From positions 1 through 64,000 of the IMG/VR virus record IMGVR_UViG_3300022921_001344: a DNA stretch of 64,000 bases; one strand, given 5' to 3'. The position numbers and the translations under genes are program-made. The DNA is from a virus. The notes under the pieces were generated by a model, which was not told the origin of the DNA, did not search any database, and worked only from the letters and a program-made list of their open reading frames with translations. This document shows, in pieces, positions 48,606 to 58,446 of this stretch (position 1 is its first letter; each line of letters starts with the position of its first letter).

Positions 48606-51600
48606 TTATACAAAGTTATAATGTACACTTGCAGTCATAGAACCTGCAGTTACCACTGCTGGTGTGCTACCATCTACTTGCATAAATTGTACTTGTACAC
48701 TTGCGTTTTTAGTCAGTGTTTGATCACCATCAAGTTCAACAATATATGAACCAGCCGTTGCCGCATCTGCGTCAATTGCCGCTACTATTGTATCACCTGA
48801 ACCACCATTCTCTTTAATAAGAATATGGTTAAATGATCCACCACTAAATGCTGTACCTACTTTGAGAACAATTTTTTCAACATAGTATGTTCTGCTTGAA
48901 ACATTTGGTACTGTACCAATATCAAAAGTAGAAGCACTACTATCAGCAGTAAATGTACTTCTTAATAAGAGTCCATCACCACCATTGTTATCAACGTAAT
49001 CTTTTACAGCCGCTGATGTTGGGATTGTAGTATCGTTATCGTTACTTGCTATTCCGTCTGCTTCGTCAACAAACTTAGTTACTGCAATGCTTTCGCCACT
49101 GTCAGTTAAAGTTCCAAAACTTACAGCACCTGTAAACGTACCAGTTGCACCTGAAATGCTACCAGTTACGTCACCAGTTACGTCACCAATAAAGTTTGCA
49201 CTTGCTGTAACATTGTTAAATGTAACATCGTCACTTGTTGCAACTGCTTGACCAATGCTAACTACACCGGAACCATCAATGCTTACGCCTGTACCACCAC
49301 TAAAGTGTGCTCTTACTTCTGCCGCACTAGGGCCTGTATATGTAAGTACACCAGTAGAACTATTGTAAGCAAGACTTCCGTCTCCGCCTGCATCAGTTAC
49401 ACTTATTGCCGCTCTGGATCTTGCATCTGTATAGTACATTGTACCACTTGATACTGTTGCACTTGGATCTTCTGAAATATCAGCAGTAGTATGATTACTT
49501 ACATCACTAACTTGACCAGTAACATCACCAGTTAAGTCACCTTCAAAAGTACTTGCTTTCACATTTTCTGAACCGAAGTCCCACTCTTGGCCTACAGATG
49601 TATATAAGATCTGCTTAATTGTGCCATTTGCGTTTGCTTCGAAACCAGCGTCTGTATTTGCACCATTGCTGTTTACACGGAAGATTGCATCTGCTGTTTC
49701 AACAGTAGTTGAATTAACAGTAGTCTGCGTACCTTGTACTGTTAAGTTACCAGTAATAATTGCATCACCATTAACATTAACACTTGCAGAAGTAATATCG
49801 TCTGATAAGAAACTTCCTGTTACTGTTAAGTTGTTGCCAATTGTTACATCATTTGGTAAACCTATAGTTACAGTATCAGTTGCACCAACTACAACGTCTA
49901 CTTCGTTTGAAGTACCTTGTATAGTAAGTGTATCACCACCATTAACAGTTTGGTTATTAGAACCGTCTGATAAAGTAAATGATGTACTAATACTTGCGTT
50001 TGAAGCCGCTGTAATTCTACCTTGTTGGTCTATAGTTAGTACTGGAATTTCAGTTGTACTACCATATGTTTTTGGTGTAACCGCTGTATCATCAAGATCA
50101 AGTACACCGTTAGTATAGGTTAAACCTGTACCACCGCTTACTCTTGCATCAACACCAGCATTAAAGTCACTAACTTGTGAATTTGTAATACTGATTGCAA
50201 CGTTACTTGCAGATGTTAATCTACCTTGTGCATCAACTGTAAATGTTCCTACTGAGCCTGCTGAACCATAGTCACCTGCTGTTACGGCAGTATCGTCTAA
50301 AGCAACTGATATCTCATTACCAGAAGCAGTAGTTGTAATGCCTGTACCACCAGCAATATCAAGAACTTCACTATCTAAATCAATTGATAATGAGGCACCG
50401 TTATCTGCTGTAAAGTCTAAGTCTTGAGCAGTTACCTGTGAGTCAACATATGCTTTAACAGACTGTTGAGTTGGTACTAAAGTAGCACTATCACTAGCCA
50501 TGTTATCTTCGTCAACAAAACCAGTAATTGAAATACTTCCGTCACTTAATGAACCATATTGTACAGTACCACTAAATGTACCGTTAGTTGCACCACTTAA
50601 TGCACCACTACTTAATGTTGCAGTACCGTCAGTTAATGAACCACCTTCTACTGCACCACTGAATGTAGCCGCAACTCCACCAGTGATAGAACCACTGCTT
50701 AATGTTGCTGTACCGTCAGTTAATGAACCACCTTCTACTGCACCACTGAATGTTGCACTTACACCTGATGTAATATTACCAGCATTAATACTTAATGTAC
50801 CATCTGTTAATGTTCCACCTGTTAAAGTACCAGTACCAGTTACGTTAACCGCACCTGTTAATGACCCACTACTTAATGATGCTGTACCGTCAGTTAATGT
50901 TCCTGCTTGTACTTGACCACTAAATGTAGCCGCTACCATATTTGTTAAAGTAGTATCTAGGTTAAATGTTGCTGTATCAGTTGCACCAACTACTGAAGTA
51001 ATGTTTGTACCACCTGCTAGTGTTAAAGTGTCGCCACCGTTAACAGTTTGAGTGTTTGAACCATCACTTAGTGTGAAAGAAGTACTAATAGAAGCATTCG
51101 ATGCCGCTGTTATACGTCCTTGTTGGTCTATTGTTAGTACTGGAATTTCTGTTGTACTACCATAAGATTTTGCTGTAACGGCTGTATCGTCTAGGACAAT
51201 CTCACCACTTGTTACAGTAATACCTGTACCGCCTGTTACATAACTGTCGATCTTAGTTTCAACTCTTGCATCTGTGTAATACATTGTACCACTTGATACA
51301 GTTGCACTTGGATCTTCTGAAATGTCAGCAGTAGTGTGATTGCTCACATCACTTACTTGACCAGTTACGTCACCAGTTAAGTCACCTTCAAAAGATGAAG
51401 CCTTAACATTCTCAGAACCAAAGTCCCATTCTGTGCCAGCCGCTGTGTAAAGAATTTGTTTTACACCACTTGCAGTATTGGCTTCAAAACCAGCATCGGT
51501 GTTTGCACCATTGCTGTTAGTTCTAAAGATAGCATCAGCAGTTTCAACTGTTGTTGAATTAACTGTTGTTTGAGTACCTTGTACAGTTAAGTTACCAGTA

Positions 51601-52571
51601 ATTGTTGCATCACCATCAATGCTAATAGCACTAGATGTGATATCATCAGATAAGAAACTTCCTGTTACTGTTAAGTTGTTTCCAACGGTAACATCATTTG
51701 GTAAACCAATTTGTACTTGGTTGTTTGTTACAGCAGTTTCAATTTCATTAGCAGTTCCTACAAATGCTAATGTATCTGTTCCAACTGTTACATTATCTGT
51801 ACTACTTCCATCACCAATTGTTAGTGTTGAACTTGTTGTTGCTGTAGAAACACTTGTGATTCTACCTTTTGCATCAACTGTGATAACTGGAATAGCACTT
51901 GAACTACCATATGAACCTGCACTTACACCTGAATCAGCAAGTGTTACTGCAATGTTGGCTTGGTCGCCACCATTTGTAAATGTTGCTGAACCTGTTGCAT
52001 CAGAGCTAAGGTTAATTGTGACAGCACTTGATAAACCATCTGCTGTACCTGTTAAATTTCCTACAAAGCCGGAATTTGCTGTAATTGTTGTTCCCGTAAT
52101 TGCCGCCGCACTATTGGCTCCAATAACAGTTCCATCGATAGCACCGCCATCAATATCTACTGCGTTAGAGGCCTGTAAAGCCACATTACCTAAACCTAAG
52201 TTACTTCTTGCTCCTGCGGCATCGGTTGCACCCGTACCACCCTGTGCTACTGGAAGTTGACTAGTACTATCAATAAAGTTTGCATTACTTAAAGATATAT
52301 TACCAGCACTTGCCGTACCACTTGAAAAACTAACTAGACCTGTTGAGGAACTAAAATCTTGACCAGTACCACCGTATTGTGCACCTATAGACGTCGCTGT
52401 CCAACTACCTGATGTTACACTACCAAAACGTATGTCTTCTAGTGTTGATCCATCTGATTGTGTTAAATCAAATCGGTTATTACCAGCATCGTATTTTAAA
52501 CGACCGCCGCTTTTACCCATTTGGACGTCTGACGCAATACCTTTGATACCAAAGTTTTTAATGTCAGCCAT
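48606..52571 (-). CDS. Long tail-fibre protein with internal repeats, 1321 aa
   Basis: 1321 residues, Ser/Thr/Gly/Asp-rich beta-structure. QGGTGATDAAGARSNLGLGN near residues 110-129 is a well-known tail-fibre repeat motif. Two large internal duplications are visible, plus five or more copies of a GGSLTDGTATLSSGS-type unit. The C-terminal 100 residues (STFDIGTVPNVSSRTYYVEKIVLKVG) look like a distinct tip domain. Likely a host-recognition fibre. Higher GC than the rest of the window, as for other virion genes. Late promoter upstream, terminator downstream. Confidence 0.85.
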   Translation of the reverse strand: MADIKNFGIKGIASDVQMGKSGGRLKYDAGNNRFDLTQSDGSTLEDIRFGSVTSGSWTATSIGAQYGGTGQDFSSSTGLVSFSSGTASAGNISLSNANFIDSTSQLPVAQGGTGATDAAGARSNLGLGNVALQASNAVDIDGGAIDGTVIGANSAAAITGTTITANSGFVGNLTGTADGLSSAVTINLSSDATGSATFTNGGDQANIAVTLADSGVSAGSYGSSSAIPVITVDAKGRITSVSTATTSSTLTIGDGSSTDNVTVGTDTLAFVGTANEIETAVTNNQVQIGLPNDVTVGNNLTVTGSFLSDDITSSAISIDGDATITGNLTVQGTQTTVNSTTVETADAIFRTNSNGANTDAGFEANTASGVKQILYTAAGTEWDFGSENVKASSFEGDLTGDVTGQVSDVSNHTTADISEDPSATVSSGTMYYTDARVETKIDSYVTGGTGITVTSGEIVLDDTAVTAKSYGSTTEIPVLTIDQQGRITAASNASISTSFTLSDGSNTQTVNGGDTLTLAGGTNITSVVGATDTATFNLDTTLTNMVAATFSGQVQAGTLTDGTASLSSGSLTGAVNVTGTGTLTGGTLTDGTLSINAGNITSGVSATFSGAVEGGSLTDGTATLSSGSITGGVAATFSGAVEGGSLTDGTATLSSGALSGATNGTFSGTVQYGSLSDGSISITGFVDEDNMASDSATLVPTQQSVKAYVDSQVTAQDLDFTADNGASLSIDLDSEVLDIAGGTGITTTASGNEISVALDDTAVTAGDYGSAGSVGTFTVDAQGRLTSASNVAISITNSQVSDFNAGVDARVSGGTGLTYTNGVLDLDDTAVTPKTYGSTTEIPVLTIDQQGRITAASNASISTSFTLSDGSNNQTVNGGDTLTIQGTSNEVDVVVGATDTVTIGLPNDVTIGNNLTVTGSFLSDDITSASVNVNGDAIITGNLTVQGTQTTVNSTTVETADAIFRVNSNGANTDAGFEANANGTIKQILYTSVGQEWDFGSENVKASTFEGDLTGDVTGQVSDVSNHTTADISEDPSATVSSGTMYYTDARSRAAISVTDAGGDGSLAYNSSTGVLTYTGPSAAEVRAHFSGGTGVSIDGSGVVSIGQAVATSDDVTFNNVTASANFIGDVTGDVTGSISGATGTFTGAVSFGTLTDSGESIAVTKFVDEADGIASNDNDTTIPTSAAVKDYVDNNGGDGLLLRSTFTADSSASTFDIGTVPNVSSRTYYVEKIVLKVGTAFSGGSFNHILIKENGGSGDTIVAAIDADAATAGSYIVELDGDQTLTKNASVQVQFMQVDGSTPAVVTAGSMTASVHYNFV
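49419..49860 (-). repeat. Internal duplication copy B in the tail fibre
   Basis: About 440 bases matching 51264-51708 with many synonymous changes. Encodes LPNDVT(I/V)GNNLTVTGSFLSDD through GTMYYTDAR. Substitutions are mostly silent, so both copies are under protein-level selection. Confidence 0.7.
51264..51708 (-). repeat. Internal duplication copy A in the tail fibre
   Basis: The first (N-terminal) copy of the 440-base unit described at 49419-49860; differs at many third codon positions. Confidence 0.7.
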
Positions 52572-52611
52572 TATGTTCTCCTAATACATGTATATTTGTT
52601 CTAATTCGAAT

Positions 52612-52637
52612 TAAACGGTTTGCTTTTGGCTGAACCG
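52612..52637 (-). other. Hairpin in the tail-fibre leader
   Basis: AACGGTT, 12-base loop, AACCGTT on the minus strand, right after the late promoter at 52645-52652; it would form near the 5' end of the mRNA. Confidence 0.5.
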
Positions 52638-52644
52638 TTAATAG

Positions 52645-52652
52645 TATTTATC
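52645..52652 (-). promoter_or_regulatory. T4-type late promoter (GATAAATA) of the tail-fibre gene
   Basis: GATAAATACTATT on the minus strand, 73 bases before the ATG at 52571; an AGGAG ribosome site precedes the ATG. Confidence 0.7.
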
Positions 52653-52667
52653 TGTTTTTGGGTTTTT

Positions 52668-54677
52668 TTAAACGTAGGTAATAGTGACTGTACAGTTTCC
52701 TGCTGTAGAACTATAATGGTTACATCTGGCTCTTAATAATTGATCTTGCGTTTCAGTTGCTGGGTAAACAAAGTCAGGTGTACACACATAATCACCTAAT
52801 TCAGTTAAATCGTTACTTGGAGAATCACAATAGACATCAGGATCTGACTGTGTCCCAACTTCTATGTTTGGTAATACACTACCAGTATATCCAGTGAAAA
52901 CTACATCTGTACTAACTGTAACGTTAAGTATTTTTCTTCCAGGAGAGATATTACCTAGATTATTTGTTGTGCTTGTACCAAATCCGCCTGCAGGCATTGT
53001 GAACGTTGTTGTTAATGTTTTAGCATCTACTGTAGCACTATCTTGGTTTGAAATTTCAACCCAACTGCTACCAGTATAAAGATATAATCCCCATTCACCA
53101 TCACCTTTGTTAGTGACGTATGCCTGATCACCGGCCGCTGGAGTCAAAGCATCTCTGGCACTTGTAGTACCTACCACAGTGGTGCCACCTGTACGCACAC
53201 CTTGTTCTATATTCATTGCTAATGGTACACTACCTGTATGTGCTGAAAAAATACCTGTTTCTGTTTGGAAGTAAGGTGTACTTTCATAGATTAGTATCTC
53301 ACCACCGTCGCTTCTGGTAAGTCTTAATTTTTCTTGACCAGTTGCACTAGTTGTTTCAGGCAATCCGGAAGTATTACTTGCACCTACAAAATTATATCCA
53401 CCGGTATCTGCGTTACCATTTGATATAGTTATAGAATTTCCATTTAATTCTGTTACTGTTAAAATAGTTGCTGTTGCTGTTGCTGTTACATTGGCAATAT
53501 TTGCAGAATTTATATCTATAGCCATATCTTCTGGTGTACTTACAGTTGCATATTGACTGCCCTCTGTTGTAAACTCAACTAATGTATTTCCACTACCTGT
53601 ATTAAAATATGCACTAAAAGGAACATAGCCGCCTACAATACCGTATATGGTATTAGGAGCATCTGAACTTATAATGTTTTCAAACGGAACAACGTTTGCT
53701 ACTACACTAGTATTACTTGTAACATTATTAATTTGTGTCGCTATCTCATCTACATCTGATGAGCCGCCTGTCCCTGTAAATGTTATACTTTGACTATTAA
53801 TAATAATACTATTTGCATCTAAAATAGTTGGATTACCTTGATCTCCTGTTAATACAGTAGGTACAGCACTTCTAATATTTAAGAATGCAATTTTATTTGT
53901 TGATGTCCCAACATTACTTAAATTTCCAGAACTATCAACATATATGAATTCTCCTTGAGAACCTGGAATTGTAGGATCAAAATCTATTATTCTATTATTA
54001 GGCAAGATCATAAAATTATCTGGCCCGGGTCCTGTTTCAGTAACAACACCTATCATTCTATCCGCAGTTTCAGAATTTGCTTTTGCAAAGCCAGAGTTTG
54101 TAACACTAATTACATCGCCTTTACTAAATCCGTGTGCTGTCTCACTCAAAAGATAATTTAATTGAGGATTCAAATATTGAAATCTGCTGACAACTTCTGC
54201 AAAGAATGTACTCGATACAGTAGGAGGTAGAGGGTCTAACATAGGGACACCGTTCTCATTTAAAGTAAATAAGACAGCATTTCCAGTATTAAAGATACCA
54301 TTACCAGTTGTTGATTTGAATGTATTATAACGTAGATAATCTTCTACAATACAAGTTACTGATGATGAAGTTTTAGAACTTATAGATACAATTTTAAGAC
54401 ATTGGCCACTTGACTCACCTGCAATCCAATCACCTACTAAAACATCTAATCCGTTATATTTAAAATCATCACGAGTTAAATGTGAACCATGATTTTGATC
54501 TGTTATGTTAAATGTAATTTCCCAACGATAAAATCTTTTACTTGCGGAACTTTCATACCATATATCACCGCTTCCTGCGGCATGTTCCCAATAAGCATTT
54601 CCTGATATGTTAGTGACCGAGACCGATAAAACCTTATTTGGATAATTTAATCTAATCTGTCTTGAATTATATGACAT
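52668..54677 (-). CDS. Tail fibre/virion structural protein, 669 aa
   Basis: 669 residues. Starts MSYNSRQIRLNYPNKVLSV; beta-rich with SETAHGFSKGDVISVTNSGF (a module often found in phage fibres and baseplate-linked proteins) and a GDQAYVTNKGDGEWGLYLYTGSSWVEI segment typical of fibre tips. The C-terminal 70 residues carry four cysteines. It lies between two other fibre genes, 8 bases after one, so it is part of the same late operon. Confidence 0.78.
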   Translation of the reverse strand: MSYNSRQIRLNYPNKVLSVSVTNISGNAYWEHAAGSGDIWYESSASKRFYRWEITFNITDQNHGSHLTRDDFKYNGLDVLVGDWIAGESSGQCLKIVSISSKTSSSVTCIVEDYLRYNTFKSTTGNGIFNTGNAVLFTLNENGVPMLDPLPPTVSSTFFAEVVSRFQYLNPQLNYLLSETAHGFSKGDVISVTNSGFAKANSETADRMIGVVTETGPGPDNFMILPNNRIIDFDPTIPGSQGEFIYVDSSGNLSNVGTSTNKIAFLNIRSAVPTVLTGDQGNPTILDANSIIINSQSITFTGTGGSSDVDEIATQINNVTSNTSVVANVVPFENIISSDAPNTIYGIVGGYVPFSAYFNTGSGNTLVEFTTEGSQYATVSTPEDMAIDINSANIANVTATATATILTVTELNGNSITISNGNADTGGYNFVGASNTSGLPETTSATGQEKLRLTRSDGGEILIYESTPYFQTETGIFSAHTGSVPLAMNIEQGVRTGGTTVVGTTSARDALTPAAGDQAYVTNKGDGEWGLYLYTGSSWVEISNQDSATVDAKTLTTTFTMPAGGFGTSTTNNLGNISPGRKILNVTVSTDVVFTGYTGSVLPNIEVGTQSDPDVYCDSPSNDLTELGDYVCTPDFVYPATETQDQLLRARCNHYSSTAGNCTVTITYV

Positions 54678-54685
54678 AGTTATTC

Positions 54686-57600
54686 CTAATCATACATTAC
54701 AATTTGTACCCAAGCATGTGTGGCCGCTGGAGGGAATCCAGAACCTTTACTAGAACCAGTTTCGTTTTCACTCATTCTCACATTAAATGAAACTGCTCCA
54801 GCACCGTTAAACAATGTTGGGGAGCCACTAGAGCCTCCTCCTGCTATTTCTCTAACAGTCATGGTTGTTTCTAATGGTACCATATTGTATTTGTTATTTG
54901 TATAATCGTAACCATACATAACTACTGATGCTGGTGGATAATTGTATGTACTACTATCAAAGTTTAATGTTAGGTCACCAGTACTAGCACTATCAATTGT
55001 TACACTTGTAATTCCTGATGTAGTATTACTAATACTAGATACGGAACCTGATGAACTATAATTAATTTTAAATCTTTCTACTGTGGCTCCTGAGCCGCCG
55101 CCTCCGCCGGAATTATTGTCCGCCGCTGGTGCCCAACTAGAACCATTATATTTTAATACTTGTCCACTTGATACACCTGATGTGCTTACATCTGATAAAT
55201 CGTCTAATGCTGTTGCACCACCACCGCCACTTACTGTGGTAAATGAGAACGAACCACTACCGTCTGTTGTTAGTACTTGTCCGTTTGTTCCGTCTGAACC
55301 TACGTCTGTTAGGTTTAGTAAACTTGTTGCTCCACTGGCATTTGCCAACACATCACTTAAATCAATAGTGTTACCACCACTAATAGTAACAACATTTGAA
55401 GAATTGTTTACACTCAACGTTTGTGAGTCTGTATTTACATAAGCACCTAATAGTGATGTTAAATCAACATTACCACTTTGTCCTGTTAAACTAATTACGT
55501 TGCCACTTATAGATAAGTCTTGTGCATCTGTATCAACATTGAGGGCACTTGTAAAGTCAACGTTACTGTTACTACCACTTATGGTTAAAACATTACCTAC
55601 TAAACTTATTGTTTGTGCATCTTGTCCTGGATTTGCTTGTACCCAAGCACTATCAACGTAAATGTATGTATGTCCGTCATCTGTAGCATACCACATTTGA
55701 CCTTCACTAGCACCACTTGGTGCCGCATTGGCTGTTGTTACTAATACATTACCTGCTGGACCTTGAATACCTTGTGGTCCTTGATCACCACGTACATTAC
55801 CTGCATCTATAGTACTTGCATTACTTAATGTTAAAATTAAATTGTCGCCTGATAATGCCGCACTATTAACACTAACACCTTGTGGACCTGTATCACCTTG
55901 TGGGCCTGCTACTGTACTATCAGCACCTTGTGGTCCCATTGGACCTCTTATATTACCTAAATTCTGTACCGAAGTATTTGAATATGTTAGTATAAGGTCA
56001 TTACTGGTGACTGTTGCATTGGTAATTCCTATACCTGTTGCCCCAGTCGATCCAGTATTTCCTTGAGGACCCTGAGGTCCTGTTGCGCCTACTCCTGATA
56101 GATCAATAGTTGTTCCATCGTATGTTAGGTCACTCCCCGCTAAACTAATTGTTGGTCTTGTTTGCAAGTCACTGTATGTTCCAGTGAATGCAACTGTGCT
56201 TAATTCTGTATTACTATTTGCTAATGCATTTGCTACTTCGCCTAAACTATCTAAGTTTACATTAGCACCGCCTATTAATGTGTTGATTTCTGCATCAACA
56301 TAGGCTTTCATGTTTGTATTTGCTGTTGTGGCCTCTGAACTTGTTAGATAAACACTTAATGCTGTTGTAAGATCAACTGTATCATCGTTACCACTAATTG
56401 TGATAACGTTACCTGAAATGCTTAATGTTTGTTCTAATGCTGATAGATCAACATTGTTACCACTACTGATACTTAAATTAGATGTTGCGGAATCCCAACT
56501 TAAATTTTGTGCATCACTGTCTACATTACTATAACCTTGAGCATCTAAATATGCTTGAACTTCTGTGTTACCATAATCGCTAGTAACACTACCTAAGGCA
56601 CTAGTTAAATCTACTGTACTTGCATTGCCTGTGATACTAATTACATTTCCTGTAATACTGATTGCCTGAGCATCGTTATCTACGTTGCTATAGCCATTAG
56701 TGCTAAGATAACTTGCAACATTACTATCGCCATAGTTTCCACTACCGCCACTTTGAGCAACCCAGGCATAGTCTGATCCGTTCCAACTTAATACATCATT
56801 AGTACTTGCACCACTTACGTTTAAGTGTGCATCAACTCCAGCAGTATCTATTCCGCCTGAACTTGTATCTGCTGGTGTGAATGTAAATACACCTGCATTA
56901 TCATATGTTAAACTACCATTACCACTTGGTGTTGCTGTAGTTACACTAAAGTCTGTTAAAGTAACATTACTGCCACCGCCTGAGCCTGTTTGGTCTCCTG
57001 CTTCAAATTTATTGGTACTACTATTCCAAACTAAAACTTGTCCGTTTGTAATGCCTGTTGCATCTACATCATTAAGTCCGGATAAATCTAAAAGGCCTGC
57101 TAATGCTGTTGCATTTGCACTAACTGTTATTTTATCTTCACTTGGAGTTGTTGTCCAGTCAAAGCCTGTACCACCTTCAAAAGTTAAAGTATCTTCGGCT
57201 TCGTCTGCACTTAATGTTGTTTGTCCACTTACTGCAATATTTTTATATGCTAGTTGTACATTGCCTCCGGAACCGCCTGACACATTGCCTGTAACGTTGA
57301 CCATATCAACGTTTTGTATTCTACCATAGGTGTCAACTGTAATTTGAGGAATGTGTGTGGTATTACCATACACACCTGATGTTACTCCAGTTGCTACTAA
57401 ATTTAGTGAAGCATTTGAATTTTTACCTGTACCACCACTTACTGTAATTTGTCCTGCTGTACCAATAACATTGCCTACATAGTCTGCATTTAATCCTTGA
57501 GCTTCTAAAACTGTTGCTTCATTTAATGATACAGTTGTTACTTGGCCCTTTTCATTTATTGTTATAGTAGGAATATGTGTGGCATTACCGTAGACGCCGG

Positions 57601-57937
57601 CTGTTGCAACGTCAGTAATAAAGATTCCTGAGGAATTTGCTGTAAGGCCTCCGCCTGAGCCAGCAACTGCGTTTATAACGTATCCAGTGCCGCCTAAATT
57701 AATACCGTTTCCAGCACTATATGGATTATAAGTTTCTGCTTTCCATTTTCCTGAACCTGCACTATATCGTAAAACCTGTCCGCCGCCAGGTGCTGGTAGA
57801 TTTGTATCTGCTAAATTAGATAGAGCAATTTCATTAAAAATTACATTGCCTTCATTACCATCTACTTGAAGATATTTTGCACCCTGACCTGTATAAGATG
57901 AGGGAGTATCATTTAGAGTTATAAAGGTATTTGCCAT
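54686..57937 (-). CDS. Collagen-like tail-fibre protein, 1083 aa
   Basis: 1083 residues. Head MANTFITLNDTPSSYTGQGAKYLQV, then repeated VISITGNxxxVDLTSAL-type beta units, and three collagen-like G-x-y stretches near residues 630-740 (GPQGPQGNTG, RGPMGPQG, RGDQGPQGIQGPAG), which would form trimeric stalks. A C-terminal DLSDV...GQVLKYNGSSWAP unit and a Gly/Ser-rich hinge precede a tip domain. It recalls trimeric fibre stalks of T4-like marine phages. Late promoter with a palindrome upstream. Confidence 0.85.
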   Translation of the reverse strand: MANTFITLNDTPSSYTGQGAKYLQVDGNEGNVIFNEIALSNLADTNLPAPGGGQVLRYSAGSGKWKAETYNPYSAGNGINLGGTGYVINAVAGSGGGLTANSSGIFITDVATAGVYGNATHIPTITINEKGQVTTVSLNEATVLEAQGLNADYVGNVIGTAGQITVSGGTGKNSNASLNLVATGVTSGVYGNTTHIPQITVDTYGRIQNVDMVNVTGNVSGGSGGNVQLAYKNIAVSGQTTLSADEAEDTLTFEGGTGFDWTTTPSEDKITVSANATALAGLLDLSGLNDVDATGITNGQVLVWNSSTNKFEAGDQTGSGGGSNVTLTDFSVTTATPSGNGSLTYDNAGVFTFTPADTSSGGIDTAGVDAHLNVSGASTNDVLSWNGSDYAWVAQSGGSGNYGDSNVASYLSTNGYSNVDNDAQAISITGNVISITGNASTVDLTSALGSVTSDYGNTEVQAYLDAQGYSNVDSDAQNLSWDSATSNLSISSGNNVDLSALEQTLSISGNVITISGNDDTVDLTTALSVYLTSSEATTANTNMKAYVDAEINTLIGGANVNLDSLGEVANALANSNTELSTVAFTGTYSDLQTRPTISLAGSDLTYDGTTIDLSGVGATGPQGPQGNTGSTGATGIGITNATVTSNDLILTYSNTSVQNLGNIRGPMGPQGADSTVAGPQGDTGPQGVSVNSAALSGDNLILTLSNASTIDAGNVRGDQGPQGIQGPAGNVLVTTANAAPSGASEGQMWYATDDGHTYIYVDSAWVQANPGQDAQTISLVGNVLTISGSNSNVDFTSALNVDTDAQDLSISGNVISLTGQSGNVDLTSLLGAYVNTDSQTLSVNNSSNVVTISGGNTIDLSDVLANASGATSLLNLTDVGSDGTNGQVLTTDGSGSFSFTTVSGGGGATALDDLSDVSTSGVSSGQVLKYNGSSWAPAADNNSGGGGGSGATVERFKINYSSSGSVSSISNTTSGITSVTIDSASTGDLTLNFDSSTYNYPPASVVMYGYDYTNNKYNMVPLETTMTVREIAGGGSSGSPTLFNGAGAVSFNVRMSENETGSSKGSGFPPAATHAWVQIVMYD

Positions 57938-57956
57938 TCAAGTTGTTCCTAAATTA

Positions 57957-57968
57957 GTGTTATAACAC
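57957..57968. promoter_or_regulatory. Palindrome after the collagen-like fibre promoter
   Basis: GTGTTATAACAC, part of a 14-base perfect palindrome AGTGTTATAACACT, overlapping the predicted transcription start of the collagen-like fibre gene. Confidence 0.4.
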
Positions 57969-57976
57969 TATTTATC
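57969..57976 (-). promoter_or_regulatory. T4-type late promoter (GATAAATA) of the collagen-like fibre gene
   Basis: GATAAATAGTGTT on the minus strand, 31 bases before the ATG at 57937; TAGGAA ribosome site. Confidence 0.68.
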
Positions 57977-57979
57977 AAC

Positions 57980-58414
57980 TTAGGCGGATAGAATTACTCT
58001 GGATATTTGGCCGTAACTTGAATCGTATGTTTCGCCATCGCCTATATGTGTTCGGTCCATATAAACTCTAACGTATGTGAAATTTCCTTGAACTGTATAT
58101 GCTTGTGAACCTTGAGCAGGATCATTAGCATTGAACTGGATGTAACCTAAAGGATTATATGCAACTGCTTGGTTAGTTACACTACCGTATGTGGATGTAT
58201 CTGCAACTACATCAAACCAGTCATTGTCCCCTGGTGTTAAACTTAATGTAGCCTGAATCCTAAATCTACCAACAAATTGGTTATAGGTTACCTGAAATGT
58301 ATGATAACCATCACTGTAGCCATAAAAGGAGTCACCTTTTACTTCAGTGCTATATTTGTTCATGTCAGTGCTGGTAGCACTTAACATGTTTATACTTCTT
58401 CTGTTTATTGGCAT
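57980..58414 (-). CDS. Virion structural protein, 144 aa
   Basis: 144 residues, beta-sandwich-like (YHTFQVTYNQFVGRFRIQATLSLTPGDNDWFDV and FTYVRVYMDRTHIGDG). Small proteins of this type accompany fibre genes in T4-like marine phages and may bind at the fibre base or tip. Late promoter at 58436-58443. Confidence 0.72.
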   Translation of the reverse strand: MPINRRSINMLSATSTDMNKYSTEVKGDSFYGYSDGYHTFQVTYNQFVGRFRIQATLSLTPGDNDWFDVVADTSTYGSVTNQAVAYNPLGYIQFNANDPAQGSQAYTVQGNFTYVRVYMDRTHIGDGETYDSSYGQISRVILSA

Positions 58415-58435
58415 AGTATTCCTTTAATTTAATAC

Positions 58436-58443
58436 TATTTATC
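58436..58443 (-). promoter_or_regulatory. T4-type late promoter (GATAAATA)
   Basis: GATAAATAGTATT on the minus strand, 21 bases before the ATG at 58414, with AAAGGAA before the start. Confidence 0.68.
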
Positions 58444-58446
58444 TGT

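Noticed and set aside
49248-52260. Long plus-strand open frames opposite the tail-fibre gene (up to 213 codons)
   Set aside because: They are shadows of a repetitive Ser/Thr/Gly-rich gene, with low-complexity Pro/Ala/Val content, no ribosome sites and no promoters.
54720-57329. Plus-strand frames opposite the collagen-like fibre gene
   Set aside because: Pro-rich antisense frames of G-x-y repeats; no start signals, and they follow the repeat pattern of the real gene.
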